The notes under the pieces were generated by a model. It ran no database searches. It saw only the letters and a program-made list of their open reading frames with translations, and was not told where the DNA came from. Of a stretch of 64,000 nt of DNA, positions 26,469-35,379 are shown in pieces. The DNA lies in contig NZ_KZ119600.1 of NCBI RefSeq assembly GCF_002153425.1, forward strand, positions 841,704 to 905,703. The letters are read 5' to 3'. The number at the start of each line of letters is the position of its first letter. Position 1 is the stretch's first letter. The position numbers were made by a program, and so were the translations under genes. Origin of the DNA: Litchfieldia alkalitelluris. GTDB lineage: Bacteria; Bacillota; Bacilli; Bacillales; Salisediminibacteriaceae.

Positions 26469-26539
26469 TTTATTTTAGATTTATTTTTGTTCAATATATC
26501 AGTGGGTTACCAGTTAACTTAGAGGGTAACTAATTGTTA

Positions 26540-28009
26540 TTAGTTTCTCCCATTACCATTCCCATTACCATTCCCATTGCCGTTTCCATTGCCTTTACCT
26601 TTTGAATCTTCTTTAGATGTAGGACCATTATCTTTCTTATTATTGGAGTTATTAGATGAATCATTATTAGTCTTTACATCGTTATTTTTTTGAGACTTAT
26701 TATTTTGATTGTCCTTTTTGGTTGATGCAGCATTGCTGTTTTCATTTGATTTACTAATAGATTCTGCACGCTTTTCGGATGCATTTGAATTAGCCTCATT
26801 ACGTTTATCAGAGGAGTTTGATTTTGCTGCCTCACGGTTTTCGTTAGATTTATTTGATGCATCATTTTTATTCTGATTTGATTTATTTGTTTCTTGTTTA
26901 GCTTCAGTTTGAGCAGAAGAAGATTGAACTACTTGTACTTGTTCTTCTTCAACTTCCGCGTCCACTTCGTCTGTACCTTCCGCACCCTCTATGTCTACAG
27001 CTTCCTCAACTACTTCAACCTCTTCAACCTCTTCTACCTCTTCTACCATCTCTTCTTTGCTTCTATTTTTTCCAATAGCTTTGCCTTGTGCGTGACTTAC
27101 ATTAAATGCTTTTGCAGTTTCACCAATTCCACCAGTTTCTGCAAATACAACGAGTACTTCATCGATGGATACACCAGCACGGTCAGCGATTCGTTGTAAG
27201 TGGCCAATTTGCCCGTATCCAAAGCCTTCTTGTCGTAATTGAAGTACTGTTTCTTCTGGTACATTTGCTACAGCCTTTACATTTTTTATATTTTCAATAA
27301 TTTGGTCAGAAGTCTCTTCGAGTTCTTCCTTAATGCTGTCTTCCTCTTCAAATCTGAAAGATATATTTTTAACTTGGGCTGCAGCTTCTTCAATTTTTTC
27401 ACTAATTTCCGTAACATCTGCACCTTCTTCTGCTAGTTTTGCAGTAATTTCACTCGCTTTTGCAATAGATTCTTTATAAGCATCTAGTAAAGATTCCATA
27501 TGTTTTTCCTTTGCGTCTTCATCTAGTGAATCTAGTTCAGCTAAACGTTTTTCAGCCATTTCACTTAAAATAATAGCTTTTTGTTCTTCATCAAAAGTAA
27601 ATGCCAGTTTGATTGTTTCCACCCAACGATCTATGAAATAGAAGAAGTCTTCAGGCGTTAAACCTACATTATTATTTGATTCTTCAACCGTATCTTCTTG
27701 CTCCTCTTCAAACTCTACTTCCGGTTCCACGTCCGAAACGTCACTGTCACCAACATTGTCAGAAGTTTCCTCGACTACTATTTCGTTTTCATCGACATCT
27801 TCACCAAAAGTATCTTCTCCATTTTCCTCGACTTCAGGATTGGTTACATTTTCTACCTCATATGAGCTGTCATCTTCAATAATAATTTCAAGATTGCTTT
27901 CAGTTTCCAAGTCCTCTCCAGGTTCATTCCCCAATACTGCTGGAGCGGATAAGCCGACTAATAGTGCAGCAATTGCTGTTGTTGATAAAACTTTGAATGG
28001 TATTTTCAT
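26540..28009 (-). CDS. Exported acidic protein with DUF5667-like domain and Gly/Asn repeat tail
   Basis: 489 aa from ATG 28009; the Sec signal peptide (VLSTTAIAALLVGLSAPAVLG) fits this start, with AGAGAGG upstream. After an acidic linker comes a helical block (NVGLTPEDFFYFIDRWVETI, KLAFTFDEEQKAIILSEMAE) typical of DUF5667 proteins. Then a domain with RQEGFGYGQIGHLQRIA, an Asn/Ser/Lys-rich low-complexity region, and a tail of repeated Gly-Asn. The protein is likely secreted or wall-associated; the function is unknown. The Gly-Asn tail is encoded by short tandem repeats. Confidence 0.75.
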   Translation of the reverse strand: MKIPFKVLSTTAIAALLVGLSAPAVLGNEPGEDLETESNLEIIIEDDSSYEVENVTNPEVEENGEDTFGEDVDENEIVVEETSDNVGDSDVSDVEPEVEFEEEQEDTVEESNNNVGLTPEDFFYFIDRWVETIKLAFTFDEEQKAIILSEMAEKRLAELDSLDEDAKEKHMESLLDAYKESIAKASEITAKLAEEGADVTEISEKIEEAAAQVKNISFRFEEEDSIKEELEETSDQIIENIKNVKAVANVPEETVLQLRQEGFGYGQIGHLQRIADRAGVSIDEVLVVFAETGGIGETAKAFNVSHAQGKAIGKNRSKEEMVEEVEEVEEVEVVEEAVDIEGAEGTDEVDAEVEEEQVQVVQSSSAQTEAKQETNKSNQNKNDASNKSNENREAAKSNSSDKRNEANSNASEKRAESISKSNENSNAASTKKDNQNNKSQKNNDVKTNNDSSNNSNNKKDNGPTSKEDSKGKGNGNGNGNGNGNGNGRN

Positions 28010-28226
28010 AATTAGTGCCTCTCTTTCTAGTCTCTCATAATTTGTTGCATTCATTCTTTCGCCCAAACTCGTCTTCCTATGGGGGGATTATTTTGGTCCT
28101 TTTGTATTATTTATCGAAAAACCGAGAATTTTCTTATAACTAAATAGTATAGAAAATTGAGATTATCTAACATGGGACAATCATATCTAGTTCTTTACAG
28201 TTATTCCTAGTTTCTAAGGATAAAAG

Positions 28227-28292
28227 TTCAGGGACCAGGTCCCGCACAATTCCGTGAACGTTCACAAAAATGTCGGGGACCAGGTCCCTGAA
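28227..28292 (+). repeat. 66-bp nested palindromic repeat, copy 6
   Basis: Left constant arm (GGTCCCGCACAATTCCG), right variable arm (AAAAATGTCGGGG). It lies in the 637-bp gap between the DUF5667-like gene and the AraC-type gene. The rest of that gap (28293-28556) holds only a 48-codon frame without a ribosome site. Confidence 0.92.
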
Positions 28293-28556
28293 CTTCCTCC
28301 TGAACTTCCTCTATAAAGGATTTCCCGGAGAATTGGCGAAAACCTTATAAAAAGATAATTTCCTAAAGGGTGAACACAAACCTATGTATAAAATATATCG
28401 ACAATGGTGACAATTGCGGTTCTTTCAGTAGTAGCAACAACAGACATTGCAACAGGGTATACCCTATACAGCAATAGAGAAGCTGACGCAGTTGTTTATA
28501 CCGTTTTTTACTATATAACAAAGGGGGGATACTCGAGGATAGTGAAGTGATTAAAG

Positions 28557-28622
28557 TTCAGGGACCAGGTCCCGCACAATTCCGTGAACGTTCACAGAAT
28601 TGTCGGGGACCAGGTCCCTGAA
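28557..28622 (+). repeat. 66-bp nested palindromic repeat, copy 7, in the AraC-type gene leader
   Basis: Left constant arm, right variable arm AGAATTGTCGGGG. It ends 25 bp before the TTG start of the regulator gene, so it would be in the 5' leader or promoter. Confidence 0.92.
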
Positions 28623-28646
28623 CTTCCTATGGAGGTGACCTTTAGA

Positions 28647-29552
28647 TTGGACTATTTGGAGAAGATTCAAGAATTCAGTGATTATGTAGAAGCACATGTA
28701 GAGGATGAAATGAACATCGACGACATCATTAACCAACTTTATTTTTCTAAATTTCACTTCTATCGGGTATTTAAGGCTGTTGTTGGATTGTCAGTTCATG
28801 AATATGTAAAGAGGAGAAAATTAGCAAGGGCAGCGGATTGTCTTCTACATACAAAGGATAGTATTCTCACCATTGCCTTGCAGTTTGGTTTTCAATCACA
28901 AGAGGTGTTTATCCGAAACTTCAAGAAAATCTATGGTGTAACTCCTGGCAAATATCGAAAAGTCCAAATACCAATAAGAAGTAACAATAGAATAAATGTG
29001 GAATCTATTCGGCTAAATATGAAATTGGCTAAAGGGAAGGCTAGAGTAGATGAGCACCTTGAAACGATTAATGATTTAATGTTGGTCGGAGTCATTCACC
29101 GTGTGAGTGATTCAAATCCATTGTCAATTATCGAGAGGATGACAAATTTTTTCGCCAAGGCTCATCTTGTTCCAAACCAATTGAACGGAAGCGTCTATCG
29201 TGTCTGCTTTGATATTGATAATACAAAGGAGATGGCTTCTTTCCAAGAGCTTATTGCTATTGAAGTCAGTAACTTGAGTCAAATTCCTGATGGTATGGTT
29301 GGAAAAGTGATCGACAATGTCCATGTAGTTACATATAGCCACCATGGAAAGCTGTTTAAAGAAGAGGAAGGGAAGATAATAGATACTTATCATTTCATTT
29401 ATCAATATCGAATTCCTCTACTGAAAGCAACATTAACGAGTGACTATATCATTGAAAAGTATGGAAAGGACTTTAAAGGCCCGTATGAGGATGATGCACA
29501 TATGAACATATCCTTGTCTATCATTCCAGAAGGTAGCAACCAGAATCAATAA
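28647..29552 (+). CDS. AraC-family regulator with C-terminal GyrI-like effector domain
   Basis: 301 aa from TTG 28647, chosen because GGAGGTGA (28631-28638) lies 8 bases upstream; earlier ATGs fall in the repeat or in the ribosome site. The AraC double HTH is at about residues 1-105 (MNIDDIINQLYFSKFHFYRV, VHEYVKRRKLARAADCLL, ALQFGFQSQEVFIRNFKKIY). The C-terminal part (about 140-300) resembles the GyrI/Rob effector-binding fold. Such proteins respond to small molecules and often control drug or stress genes. The Ntn hydrolase gene lies 75 bp downstream in the same direction. Confidence 0.88.
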   Translation: MDYLEKIQEFSDYVEAHVEDEMNIDDIINQLYFSKFHFYRVFKAVVGLSVHEYVKRRKLARAADCLLHTKDSILTIALQFGFQSQEVFIRNFKKIYGVTPGKYRKVQIPIRSNNRINVESIRLNMKLAKGKARVDEHLETINDLMLVGVIHRVSDSNPLSIIERMTNFFAKAHLVPNQLNGSVYRVCFDIDNTKEMASFQELIAIEVSNLSQIPDGMVGKVIDNVHVVTYSHHGKLFKEEEGKIIDTYHFIYQYRIPLLKATLTSDYIIEKYGKDFKGPYEDDAHMNISLSIIPEGSNQNQ

Positions 29553-29627
29553 ATTTTATGCGATGCCAAGTATAGTTAATGTAAGAAGTGGCTCTAGCTT
29601 AGAAAACTTGGTGGAGGGATGCAGAGA

Positions 29628-30683
29628 ATGTGTACAACATTTACATTTCAAACGGATAAGTCATTTGTTTTAGGGCAAAATTATGATTTCTACTACGGGC
29701 ACGGTCTTATTGTGGTAAGTCCGAGGGGGCTGAAGAAACAATCTATAACGAAGGAGGGTGCTCCAAAGATCACCTGGGTTTCAAACTACGGTACTGTGAC
29801 ATTCACACAATTTGGCAGAGAGCTTCCAATGAGTGGTATGAACGAAAAGGGATTAACGATTGCCATGATGCATCAGGAAGATGGCGAGTTTCCAGCTGAG
29901 GATGATCGTCCTGGATTGAACGAACTACAATGGATTCAATATCAACTTGATCAGTTCGATTCAGTTGAGGAAGTGTTAGAGCATTTAGAGGATTTTAGGT
30001 TGGAAAAATCGGTTTATGAACTTCATTACACGATTGCTGACTCCACAGGGAGGACCGTACTGATCGACTTTATTGATGGTGCATGTCATGTGACAGAGCA
30101 TGCTGAATACTACACGATGACAAATACAAGTTATGAAAAATCAATTGCGTATGCAAAAAAGTTTGAGAAATCTCCGTTAGAGAAATTTTCAAATAAAACT
30201 ACTTCTCTCGACCGTTTTTGTTTAGTGAATCGGTTAGTAAAAGATGTTCAAAGTCAATCTTCTCTTGATAATCCAATTCAAAAATCATTTGACCTACTTG
30301 AGGAAGTAGCAGCAAAACCATCGGCTCAAAACCAGTGGGAGTGGGTAGGGGACGGGTTGCCACCAACCTTTACGTATTGGAGTATTGTATTCGATATCTA
30401 CAATCAAACCATTTTTTATAGGGATCTACAAAATCATGAAATTCGTTCTATCCATCTTGACGACTTTCATTTTCATAGTAGTAACGAGGTGATGGCATTG
30501 GCAATAGATAATAAAGCTTCTGGGAGGATTTCTAGTCATTTTCAACCATACCAAACAAAAGATAATGAGCGGATTATCTTGTTAAGTTATGAGCCAATTA
30601 GTGATATTTTTCCTCCGAATGAACAGAGGGAGCTTATAAACTATCCTGATTCAATCAAGAAAGTTTTTATAGAGAAGAGTTAA
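29628..30683 (+). CDS. Choloylglycine-hydrolase-family Ntn hydrolase (linear amide C-N hydrolase)
   Basis: 351 aa from ATG 29628, with GGAGGG 9 bases upstream. This start puts Cys at position 2 (MCTTFTF), the required N-terminal nucleophile after Met removal, whereas the upstream ATG 29619 would bury it. Further family blocks are GQNYDFYYGHGLIVVSP, GMNEKGLTIAMMHQ and TMTNTSYEKS. Members hydrolyse conjugated bile salts, penicillin V or acyl-homoserine lactones; which applies here is unknown. Confidence 0.88.
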   Translation: MCTTFTFQTDKSFVLGQNYDFYYGHGLIVVSPRGLKKQSITKEGAPKITWVSNYGTVTFTQFGRELPMSGMNEKGLTIAMMHQEDGEFPAEDDRPGLNELQWIQYQLDQFDSVEEVLEHLEDFRLEKSVYELHYTIADSTGRTVLIDFIDGACHVTEHAEYYTMTNTSYEKSIAYAKKFEKSPLEKFSNKTTSLDRFCLVNRLVKDVQSQSSLDNPIQKSFDLLEEVAAKPSAQNQWEWVGDGLPPTFTYWSIVFDIYNQTIFYRDLQNHEIRSIHLDDFHFHSSNEVMALAIDNKASGRISSHFQPYQTKDNERIILLSYEPISDIFPPNEQRELINYPDSIKKVFIEKS

Positions 30684-30690
30684 GAAAATC

Positions 30691-30756
30691 GTCAGGGACC
30701 TGGTCCCGCACAATTTCGTGAACGTTCACAAAATTGTCGGGGACCAGGTCCCTGAA
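30691..30756 (+). repeat. 66-bp nested palindromic repeat, copy 8
   Basis: Left constant arm, right variable arm AAAATTGTCGGGG; the first T is replaced by G. From 30692 it is identical to copy 10 (34424-34489). It lies 8 bp after the Ntn hydrolase stop, so it may act as terminator. Confidence 0.92.
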
Positions 30757-30898
30757 CAGTTATTGTGTTAGACTGCTAGCGATATGGAGACACTCTATCA
30801 TATAATGTATGTATAGTAAGACAAAGGATACGTTGGTGGATACGTAGTTTGAATGAGGTGTAGGGTTATAATCTAAATTTAGGGAAGGAGGGGAAGGA

Positions 30899-31222
30899 GT
30901 GACTATTCCTACTGATTTGCGGGAACAAATTATAAACGAATTAAAAGCAATTGTGAGCGAGACGTTATCAGATCAAAGTGTAAAAGTTTATTTATTTGGG
31001 TCATGGGCCAGGGCAGAGGAAAAACAAAGTTCTGATATAGATCTAGCCATTGAAGCTACAGATCCCCTTCCTCAAATAAAATGGGTAGAATTAATTGATC
31101 GGATAGAGGAATCTACAATTCCCTATCAAGTTGACATAGTGGATCTAGATACGGCAAGTCCAGCTCTTGTTAATAATATTAAAGAGGAGGGGATTTTATG
31201 GGAAGATTGCAGGAGAGGTTGA
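30899..31222 (+). CDS. MNT-type nucleotidyltransferase (antitoxin of an MNT/HEPN pair)
   Basis: 107 aa from GTG 30899 behind GGGAAGGAG. The minimal nucleotidyltransferase motif is G34-S35 with D46-x-D48 (FGSWARAEEKQSSDIDLAIE), and a third acidic site is VDIVDLD. In characterised MNT/HEPN pairs this enzyme AMPylates the HEPN toxin on a Tyr and so neutralises it. It overlaps the HEPN gene by 25 bp. The module is bracketed by repeat copies 8 and 9. Confidence 0.9.
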   Translation: MTIPTDLREQIINELKAIVSETLSDQSVKVYLFGSWARAEEKQSSDIDLAIEATDPLPQIKWVELIDRIEESTIPYQVDIVDLDTASPALVNNIKEEGILWEDCRRG

Positions 31223-31596
31223 ACGCAGCTGAAAGGGCATTGATGGCCTTTCAAGAACTTGTACAAATAGAAAAACCGAATGATGTGGAACGTGATGCCT
31301 CCATTCAGCGCTTCGAATTTACATATGAAGCCTGTTGGAAATCAGCTAAACAATATCTCTATGATATAGAAGGTATTGATGTTGCCTCACCTAAAGGAGT
31401 GATTCGAAAAAGTCGAGAAGTATCGTTGTTTGATGAACACGAGACAATCTTAGCGTTACAGATGGTGAATGATAGAAACTTAACTGTTCATACCTATAAC
31501 GAAGAAGTTGCTGTTAAAATTCATTCAAGTTTAAATCAGTATTACTCCTTATTAGATAAATGGGTGGAAAGAATGAGAGAAACGGTGAATGAATAA
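31198..31596 (+). CDS. HEPN-domain protein (HI0074-like), toxin of an MNT/HEPN pair
   Basis: 132 aa, all-helical. The RX4HXY signature is intact at R93-NLTV-H98-T-Y100 (NDRNLTVHTY), combining the HEPN RNase active site (R, H) with the Tyr that the MNT partner modifies. The family was first known as nucleotidyltransferase substrate-binding proteins. Translational coupling with the MNT gene fits a toxin-antitoxin pair. RNase activity and its target are inferred from the family. Confidence 0.9.
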   Translation: MGRLQERLNAAERALMAFQELVQIEKPNDVERDASIQRFEFTYEACWKSAKQYLYDIEGIDVASPKGVIRKSREVSLFDEHETILALQMVNDRNLTVHTYNEEVAVKIHSSLNQYYSLLDKWVERMRETVNE

Positions 31597-31619
31597 GATA
31601 GAAGAGTGTTCTAAAATAT

Positions 31620-31685
31620 TTCAGGGACCTGGTCCCCGACAATTTCGTGAACGTTCACAAAATTGTCGGGGACCAGGTCCCTGAA
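31620..31685. repeat. 66-bp nested palindromic repeat, copy 9 (symmetrical)
   Basis: The only copy whose two inner arms match each other: CCCCGACAATT on the left and AATTGTCGGGG on the right. It lies between the convergent HEPN and ABC ATPase genes. Confidence 0.92.
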
Positions 31686-31696
31686 AGTTTCTTTCG

Positions 31697-32572
31697 TCAC
31701 TGTTGATCTTCAATAAGGAATTCTAGCACTTCTTCCACCGTCAGTCGTTGAGTGTGGGTGATGGTGACCTGCTCCTGTTCTAGTAATGCACCTAAAGCAT
31801 TCATGTTATTTGTAACAATTTGACAAGGTTCAACATCATATTGCACGACATAAGCTTGTTGCTTTACCGAATCTGGAATATAGGATACCCACATACGTGC
31901 CCAGTGTTCATAAACGTCATCCTTATTAAAGGATTCCACGACCTTCCCGGCATCAAGGACCGTGACATAATCACAAAGCTTATTGACCTCCTCCACAACA
32001 TGGGTGGCCAACAAAACGGATTTTTCCCCATTCTCCATAAACGTCATGATATCTTCCCTCATCTTTCGCTGTGAGATAATATCGACTCCAGAGGTTGGTT
32101 CATCAAGAAGAAGCAATGTTGGATGATGGCATAGTGCGAAAACAAAATCAATTTTTTTCTTCGTTCCTTTGGAAGCCTTAGCAAACGTTTCTTCAGGATC
32201 GATTTGGTAGCGTTGAATGAGGTGCTTATAGCGTTCATTGTCCCATCTAGGATACCAATAGGAAATAAGGCTGGCCAGTTCTGACACATGGAGGTGACCA
32301 AAAGGCTCCAATAATTCCCCAGCATAACCAATCTTTTGTTTAATTTCCACTTCGTTTTCCTGGAGGCTTTGGTTAAAAATATCGATTTGCCCTTCGTCTG
32401 CTTTGATGATTTGCATTAACAAGCGTAAGAACGTACTTTTTCCCGAACCATTTCCACCAACTAAGCCAACAATGGTCCCCATTTCAACTTCAAAATCAAT
32501 TGGACCAAGTATGAATTTTTTATATTGCTTCCGTAAATTTTTTACTTTAATAAGCGAGGTAGTGGTTGTCAT
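31697..32572 (-). CDS. ABC transporter ATP-binding protein (BcrA/YtrB type)
   Basis: 291 aa. Walker A is GLVGGNGSGKST, Walker B LLLLDEPTSGVD and the switch His is in LLATHVVEE. The signature motif is degenerate (SKGTKKK instead of LSGGQ), as in other GntR-linked YtrB-like ATPases. The start ATG 32572 has its GGAGGT inside the last codons of the GntR gene. It works with the membrane protein encoded two genes upstream. The substrate is unknown. Confidence 0.9.
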   Translation of the reverse strand: MTTTTSLIKVKNLRKQYKKFILGPIDFEVEMGTIVGLVGGNGSGKSTFLRLLMQIIKADEGQIDIFNQSLQENEVEIKQKIGYAGELLEPFGHLHVSELASLISYWYPRWDNERYKHLIQRYQIDPEETFAKASKGTKKKIDFVFALCHHPTLLLLDEPTSGVDIISQRKMREDIMTFMENGEKSVLLATHVVEEVNKLCDYVTVLDAGKVVESFNKDDVYEHWARMWVSYIPDSVKQQAYVVQYDVEPCQIVTNNMNALGALLEQEQVTITHTQRLTVEEVLEFLIEDQQ

Positions 32573-32574
32573 AA

Positions 32575-32976
32575 TTAACCTCCATTTTTTTCATCGTCAT
32601 CATGCTTTAGGACTTCTTCGAAGATGTGCTGCATTTCCTCAGCAGTACAGCCAACCTGTTTACCTTGTTCCATTGCTTTTTGAAAGGCATCATAGACAAC
32701 TTTTCTCTTCGTTTCTTTTTGTCTCCCAGCTTCGATTTGAATCACAAACGTTCCTTTTCCTTGGATGGTTTTGATAAAGCCTTGAGCCTCTAAATTTTGA
32801 TAGGCACGTCGTGTTGTAATGACACTGCAGGACAAATGACTGGCTAACATACGAATCGAAGGGAGAGGGGACCCAGCTGGGAGGTGCCCGCCAACAATTA
32901 ATGCTTTGATTTGTGTTTCGATTTGATGATATATTGGTTCCCGGCTTTCTTGAGAGACGTGGATGGGTAACTTCAT
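32575..32976 (-). CDS. GntR-family regulator, YtrA subfamily
   Basis: 133 aa, short as typical for the YtrA type: an N-terminal winged helix (EPIYHQIETQIKALIVGGHL, PSIRMLASHLSCSVITTRRA, KTIQGKGTFV) plus a short helical tail for dimerisation. Such repressors control their own ABC-transporter operon, often in response to cell-wall-active drugs. A dyad at 34331-34350 upstream of the operon is the likely operator. Confidence 0.9.
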   Translation of the reverse strand: MKLPIHVSQESREPIYHQIETQIKALIVGGHLPAGSPLPSIRMLASHLSCSVITTRRAYQNLEAQGFIKTIQGKGTFVIQIEAGRQKETKRKVVYDAFQKAMEQGKQVGCTAEEMQHIFEEVLKHDDDEKNGG

Positions 32977-32990
32977 GCTCCCACTCCCTT

Positions 32991-33731
32991 CTACAAATAA
33001 TCTCTTTTTAATAAACGTTTTGTCAGCAACTTATTCCAAATATAGCTGCCTAGGATTCCTAAGAGAATCGCAATAACTGCAACTATCCAGCCTAGTTTGT
33101 CAATGGCTAAAAAGACGGTCTCAACGATTCCAAGATCAAAGATTTGATAAATCACGATAATCGTAATTATAATCGGGATTAACACGATGCTTGGAATTAT
33201 AAAAAGGGCTTTGCCACTGGTACCATATTCCACAAAGGGGTTAAACCCAGCCAGCATAAGTGCAAATCCAAACCAGATCAAAATAAAAATTATATATTTT
33301 TCAGGAGACAATATTGTAAAAAAGCTTGTTTGAACTGTTATGGTAATAGTTGTGTAAAACACTATCGACAAAGTAACGAGTGTCGTCAGCATGATGATGG
33401 TTCTGCTCAAGGCCAGTGTCTTGACAGGGATTGGTAAAGCGCGGAAAAAAGCCATTCGCTTACCGTAGGGATCTTCTTTAATCGTCCTAAATGTTAAATA
33501 AGGTTTTGCAAAGAAAATGGCCCCAAACGTAGGTGTTAGGCCGATAAATAAAAAATCCAGTACAAAACGACTGTAGGTTGTTGTGTCGGAAACGAAAATT
33601 GTGTGGACAGCATCTTCGAGATGAAGTGCGGCAATGATCCCAACAAATACAACAAACAGTGCTGTAGAAATCATTGCTGTCACATGATATTTCAACTCTT
33701 TCTTTGCAAACCAAAAAGCTTGCTTTACCAT
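32991..33731 (-). CDS. ABC-2-type membrane permease of the GntR-linked transporter
   Basis: 246 aa with about six membrane helices, for example MISTALFVVFVGIIAALHL, FLFIGLTPTFGAIFFA and IIFILIWFGFALMLAGFNPF. The gene is between the small membrane-protein gene and the GntR gene in one operon. It probably forms the channel for the ATPase at 31697. The substrate is unknown. Confidence 0.8.
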   Translation of the reverse strand: MVKQAFWFAKKELKYHVTAMISTALFVVFVGIIAALHLEDAVHTIFVSDTTTYSRFVLDFLFIGLTPTFGAIFFAKPYLTFRTIKEDPYGKRMAFFRALPIPVKTLALSRTIIMLTTLVTLSIVFYTTITITVQTSFFTILSPEKYIIFILIWFGFALMLAGFNPFVEYGTSGKALFIIPSIVLIPIIITIIVIYQIFDLGIVETVFLAIDKLGWIVAVIAILLGILGSYIWNKLLTKRLLKRDYL

Positions 33732-33755
33732 CGTTTTTCCTCCTGTATTATAAAC

Positions 33756-34253
33756 TTAATTCCCGTTGATGTTGTCAAATAGGTTGCGATTCTCGATTCC
33801 AAGAAAATCTATACCGTAGTAGACAAGAATAGTGAAGGTGATACTCCAAATGATCATACTAGCTGTCATCCAATAGGCTACTTTTCTTTTTGTGCCACCT
33901 AACGAGATACTCATAAAAGCAGTTAAATGACTTCCGACAAATAATGGACCAATTAGAGCTAATCCAGGCAAACCGTATTTTTTCCAAATTGTTTGCGCAC
34001 GTAAGGCCCGTTTGCTCGTTGGTTTTTCCTCATCAGTGTTACTTCGTTTCCTTCTCCATTCTTTAATCTTGTTGATAAATAGAATAACAAGCAACACGGT
34101 AAGAACATTACCAGTTATTCCTAGTATGAACACAGGGACTATAGGAAGTCCAACGAAAATCCCAAGGGGTATCACAGTAAATGCTTCAAAAAAGGGTGTC
34201 GCAGCGAAAATAAAGACCAAAATGTATGGCCAAAACACATGTAATATTTCCAT
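33756..34253 (-). CDS. Small multi-drug export family membrane protein
   Basis: 165 aa with four to five helices. Blocks such as TPFFEAFTVIPLGIFVGLPI, KKYGLPGLALIGPLFVGSHL and MSISLGGTKRKVAYWMTASM match the small multi-drug export protein family (COG2426 type). It is the first gene of the operon, 24 bp before the ABC permease. Despite the family name, the transported compound is not established. Confidence 0.78.
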   Translation of the reverse strand: MEILHVFWPYILVFIFAATPFFEAFTVIPLGIFVGLPIVPVFILGITGNVLTVLLVILFINKIKEWRRKRSNTDEEKPTSKRALRAQTIWKKYGLPGLALIGPLFVGSHLTAFMSISLGGTKRKVAYWMTASMIIWSITFTILVYYGIDFLGIENRNLFDNINGN

Positions 34254-34330
34254 TATATATGCCTCCTAAAATCATTTTCAACGAAACAGACAGTTGCAAA
34301 TTAGTAATGCAATAGTGTTTCACTGTTATG

Positions 34331-34350
34331 GTGTTTATATCTATATACAC
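34331..34350. promoter_or_regulatory. Probable GntR (YtrA-type) operator
   Basis: GTGTTTATATCTATATACAC, an imperfect dyad with 8 of 10 positions symmetrical, lying directly downstream of the -10 box of the operon promoter. Confidence 0.55.
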
Positions 34351-34378
34351 ACTTTAACACCTGGATTTGAAATGTCAA
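34351..34378 (-). promoter_or_regulatory. Promoter of the small-export/ABC/GntR operon
   Basis: On the minus strand: TTGACA (34378-34373), 16 bp, TAAAGT (34356-34351). The dyad 34331-34350 would cover the transcription start. Confidence 0.6.
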
Positions 34379-34423
34379 GAGGTCATTAAGAATTAATTTA
34401 AATTGGGTTTTAAATAAAAAAAG

Positions 34424-34489
34424 TTCAGGGACCTGGTCCCGCACAATTTCGTGAACGTTCACAAAATTGTCGGGGACCAGGTCCCTGAA
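34424..34489 (+). repeat. 66-bp nested palindromic repeat, copy 10
   Basis: Identical to copy 8 over 65 bp. It ends 5 bp from the stop codon of the minus-strand YitT-like gene. Confidence 0.92.
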
Positions 34490-34494
34490 CTTCT

Positions 34495-35379
34495 TTAGGA
34501 GGGCTTCAGCGGGCGGCGCTTATTATCAAACGTAAACCCTTCTCCAGACACTTCTTTCACATCGTTGATGGAGAAGAACGCATATGGATCCACTTCATGA
34601 ATGAGGTTTTTCAATTGAATAAGCTCACTTCGGTTGACTACACAGTATAAAATTTCCCGTTCGTCCGCCGTAAAGCTCCCTCTTCCTGTTAACACCGTTG
34701 ACCCACGACTCATTCTCTCAATAATTGCCTTAGATAACTCTTCCGTTTTTGACGAAATAATCATGGTGGACTTTGCCGCACTCGCTCCTTCAATAATAAA
34801 ATCGATCACGCGACTAGCGATAAACACGGTGATGAGTGTGTACATGGCGTTGGTGAGCGTTATGTGAATGAGAGAAATAGTGATGACAAAGGCATCAAAT
34901 CCAAACATAAACTTTCCGAGGCTCATTCCAACATATTTTTCAGCCAAACGAGCAAGAATATCAACTCCCCCAGTCGTTCCACCGGCGCGAAGAATCATTC
35001 CGAGTCCAGTCCCAGCGAACACGCCAGCAAAAACAGAGACGAGAATCATATCATCTTGTAACGGTAAGTGCGTGACAGGGTAAAGTTCGAACAGTCGCAA
35101 GGAAACGGACAGGGAAAAGGTTCCTATCAAACTATAAATCAACATTAATCTTCCAAATAATTTATAACCTATTAAAAATAATGGAATGTTTAATAATAGG
35201 TTTGAAAGGGACGGCTCGATCGTAAATAAATAATAAAGTAATAGGGTAATTCCAGTAAATCCACCGTGAGCCAGACCATTTTCTAAATTAAAATGTATGA
35301 TTCCAAATGCGAAAACTAGCGTTCCAATTAGTATGATAATAATGGACTTTAAACGAACCCCTTCAAATAGCTTTGACAC
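34495..35379 (-). CDS. YitT-family membrane protein with C-terminal DUF2179 domain
   Basis: 294 aa from GTG 35379, with GGAGG just upstream; the longer frame lacks a ribosome site. Five to six membrane helices (IIIILIGTLVFAFGIIHFNL, HGGFTGITLLLYYLFTIEPS, ILRAGGTTGGVDILARL) are followed by a cytosolic C-terminal DUF2179 domain (STVLTGRGSFTADEREILYC, YAFFSINDVKEVSGEGF). The family is common in Firmicutes; its transport role is not well defined. Confidence 0.9.
   Translation of the reverse strand: MSKLFEGVRLKSIIIILIGTLVFAFGIIHFNLENGLAHGGFTGITLLLYYLFTIEPSLSNLLLNIPLFLIGYKLFGRLMLIYSLIGTFSLSVSLRLFELYPVTHLPLQDDMILVSVFAGVFAGTGLGMILRAGGTTGGVDILARLAEKYVGMSLGKFMFGFDAFVITISLIHITLTNAMYTLITVFIASRVIDFIIEGASAAKSTMIISSKTEELSKAIIERMSRGSTVLTGRGSFTADEREILYCVVNRSELIQLKNLIHEVDPYAFFSINDVKEVSGEGFTFDNKRRPLKPS

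Noticed and set aside
28404..28550. 48-codon frame beginning MVTIAVLSVVATTDIA
   Set aside because: No ribosome site and no recognisable family; possibly a gene remnant.
28584..28646. Longer N-terminus for the AraC-type regulator starting in the repeat
   Set aside because: The start lies inside palindromic repeat copy 7 and lacks a ribosome site; GGAGGTGA points to TTG 28647.
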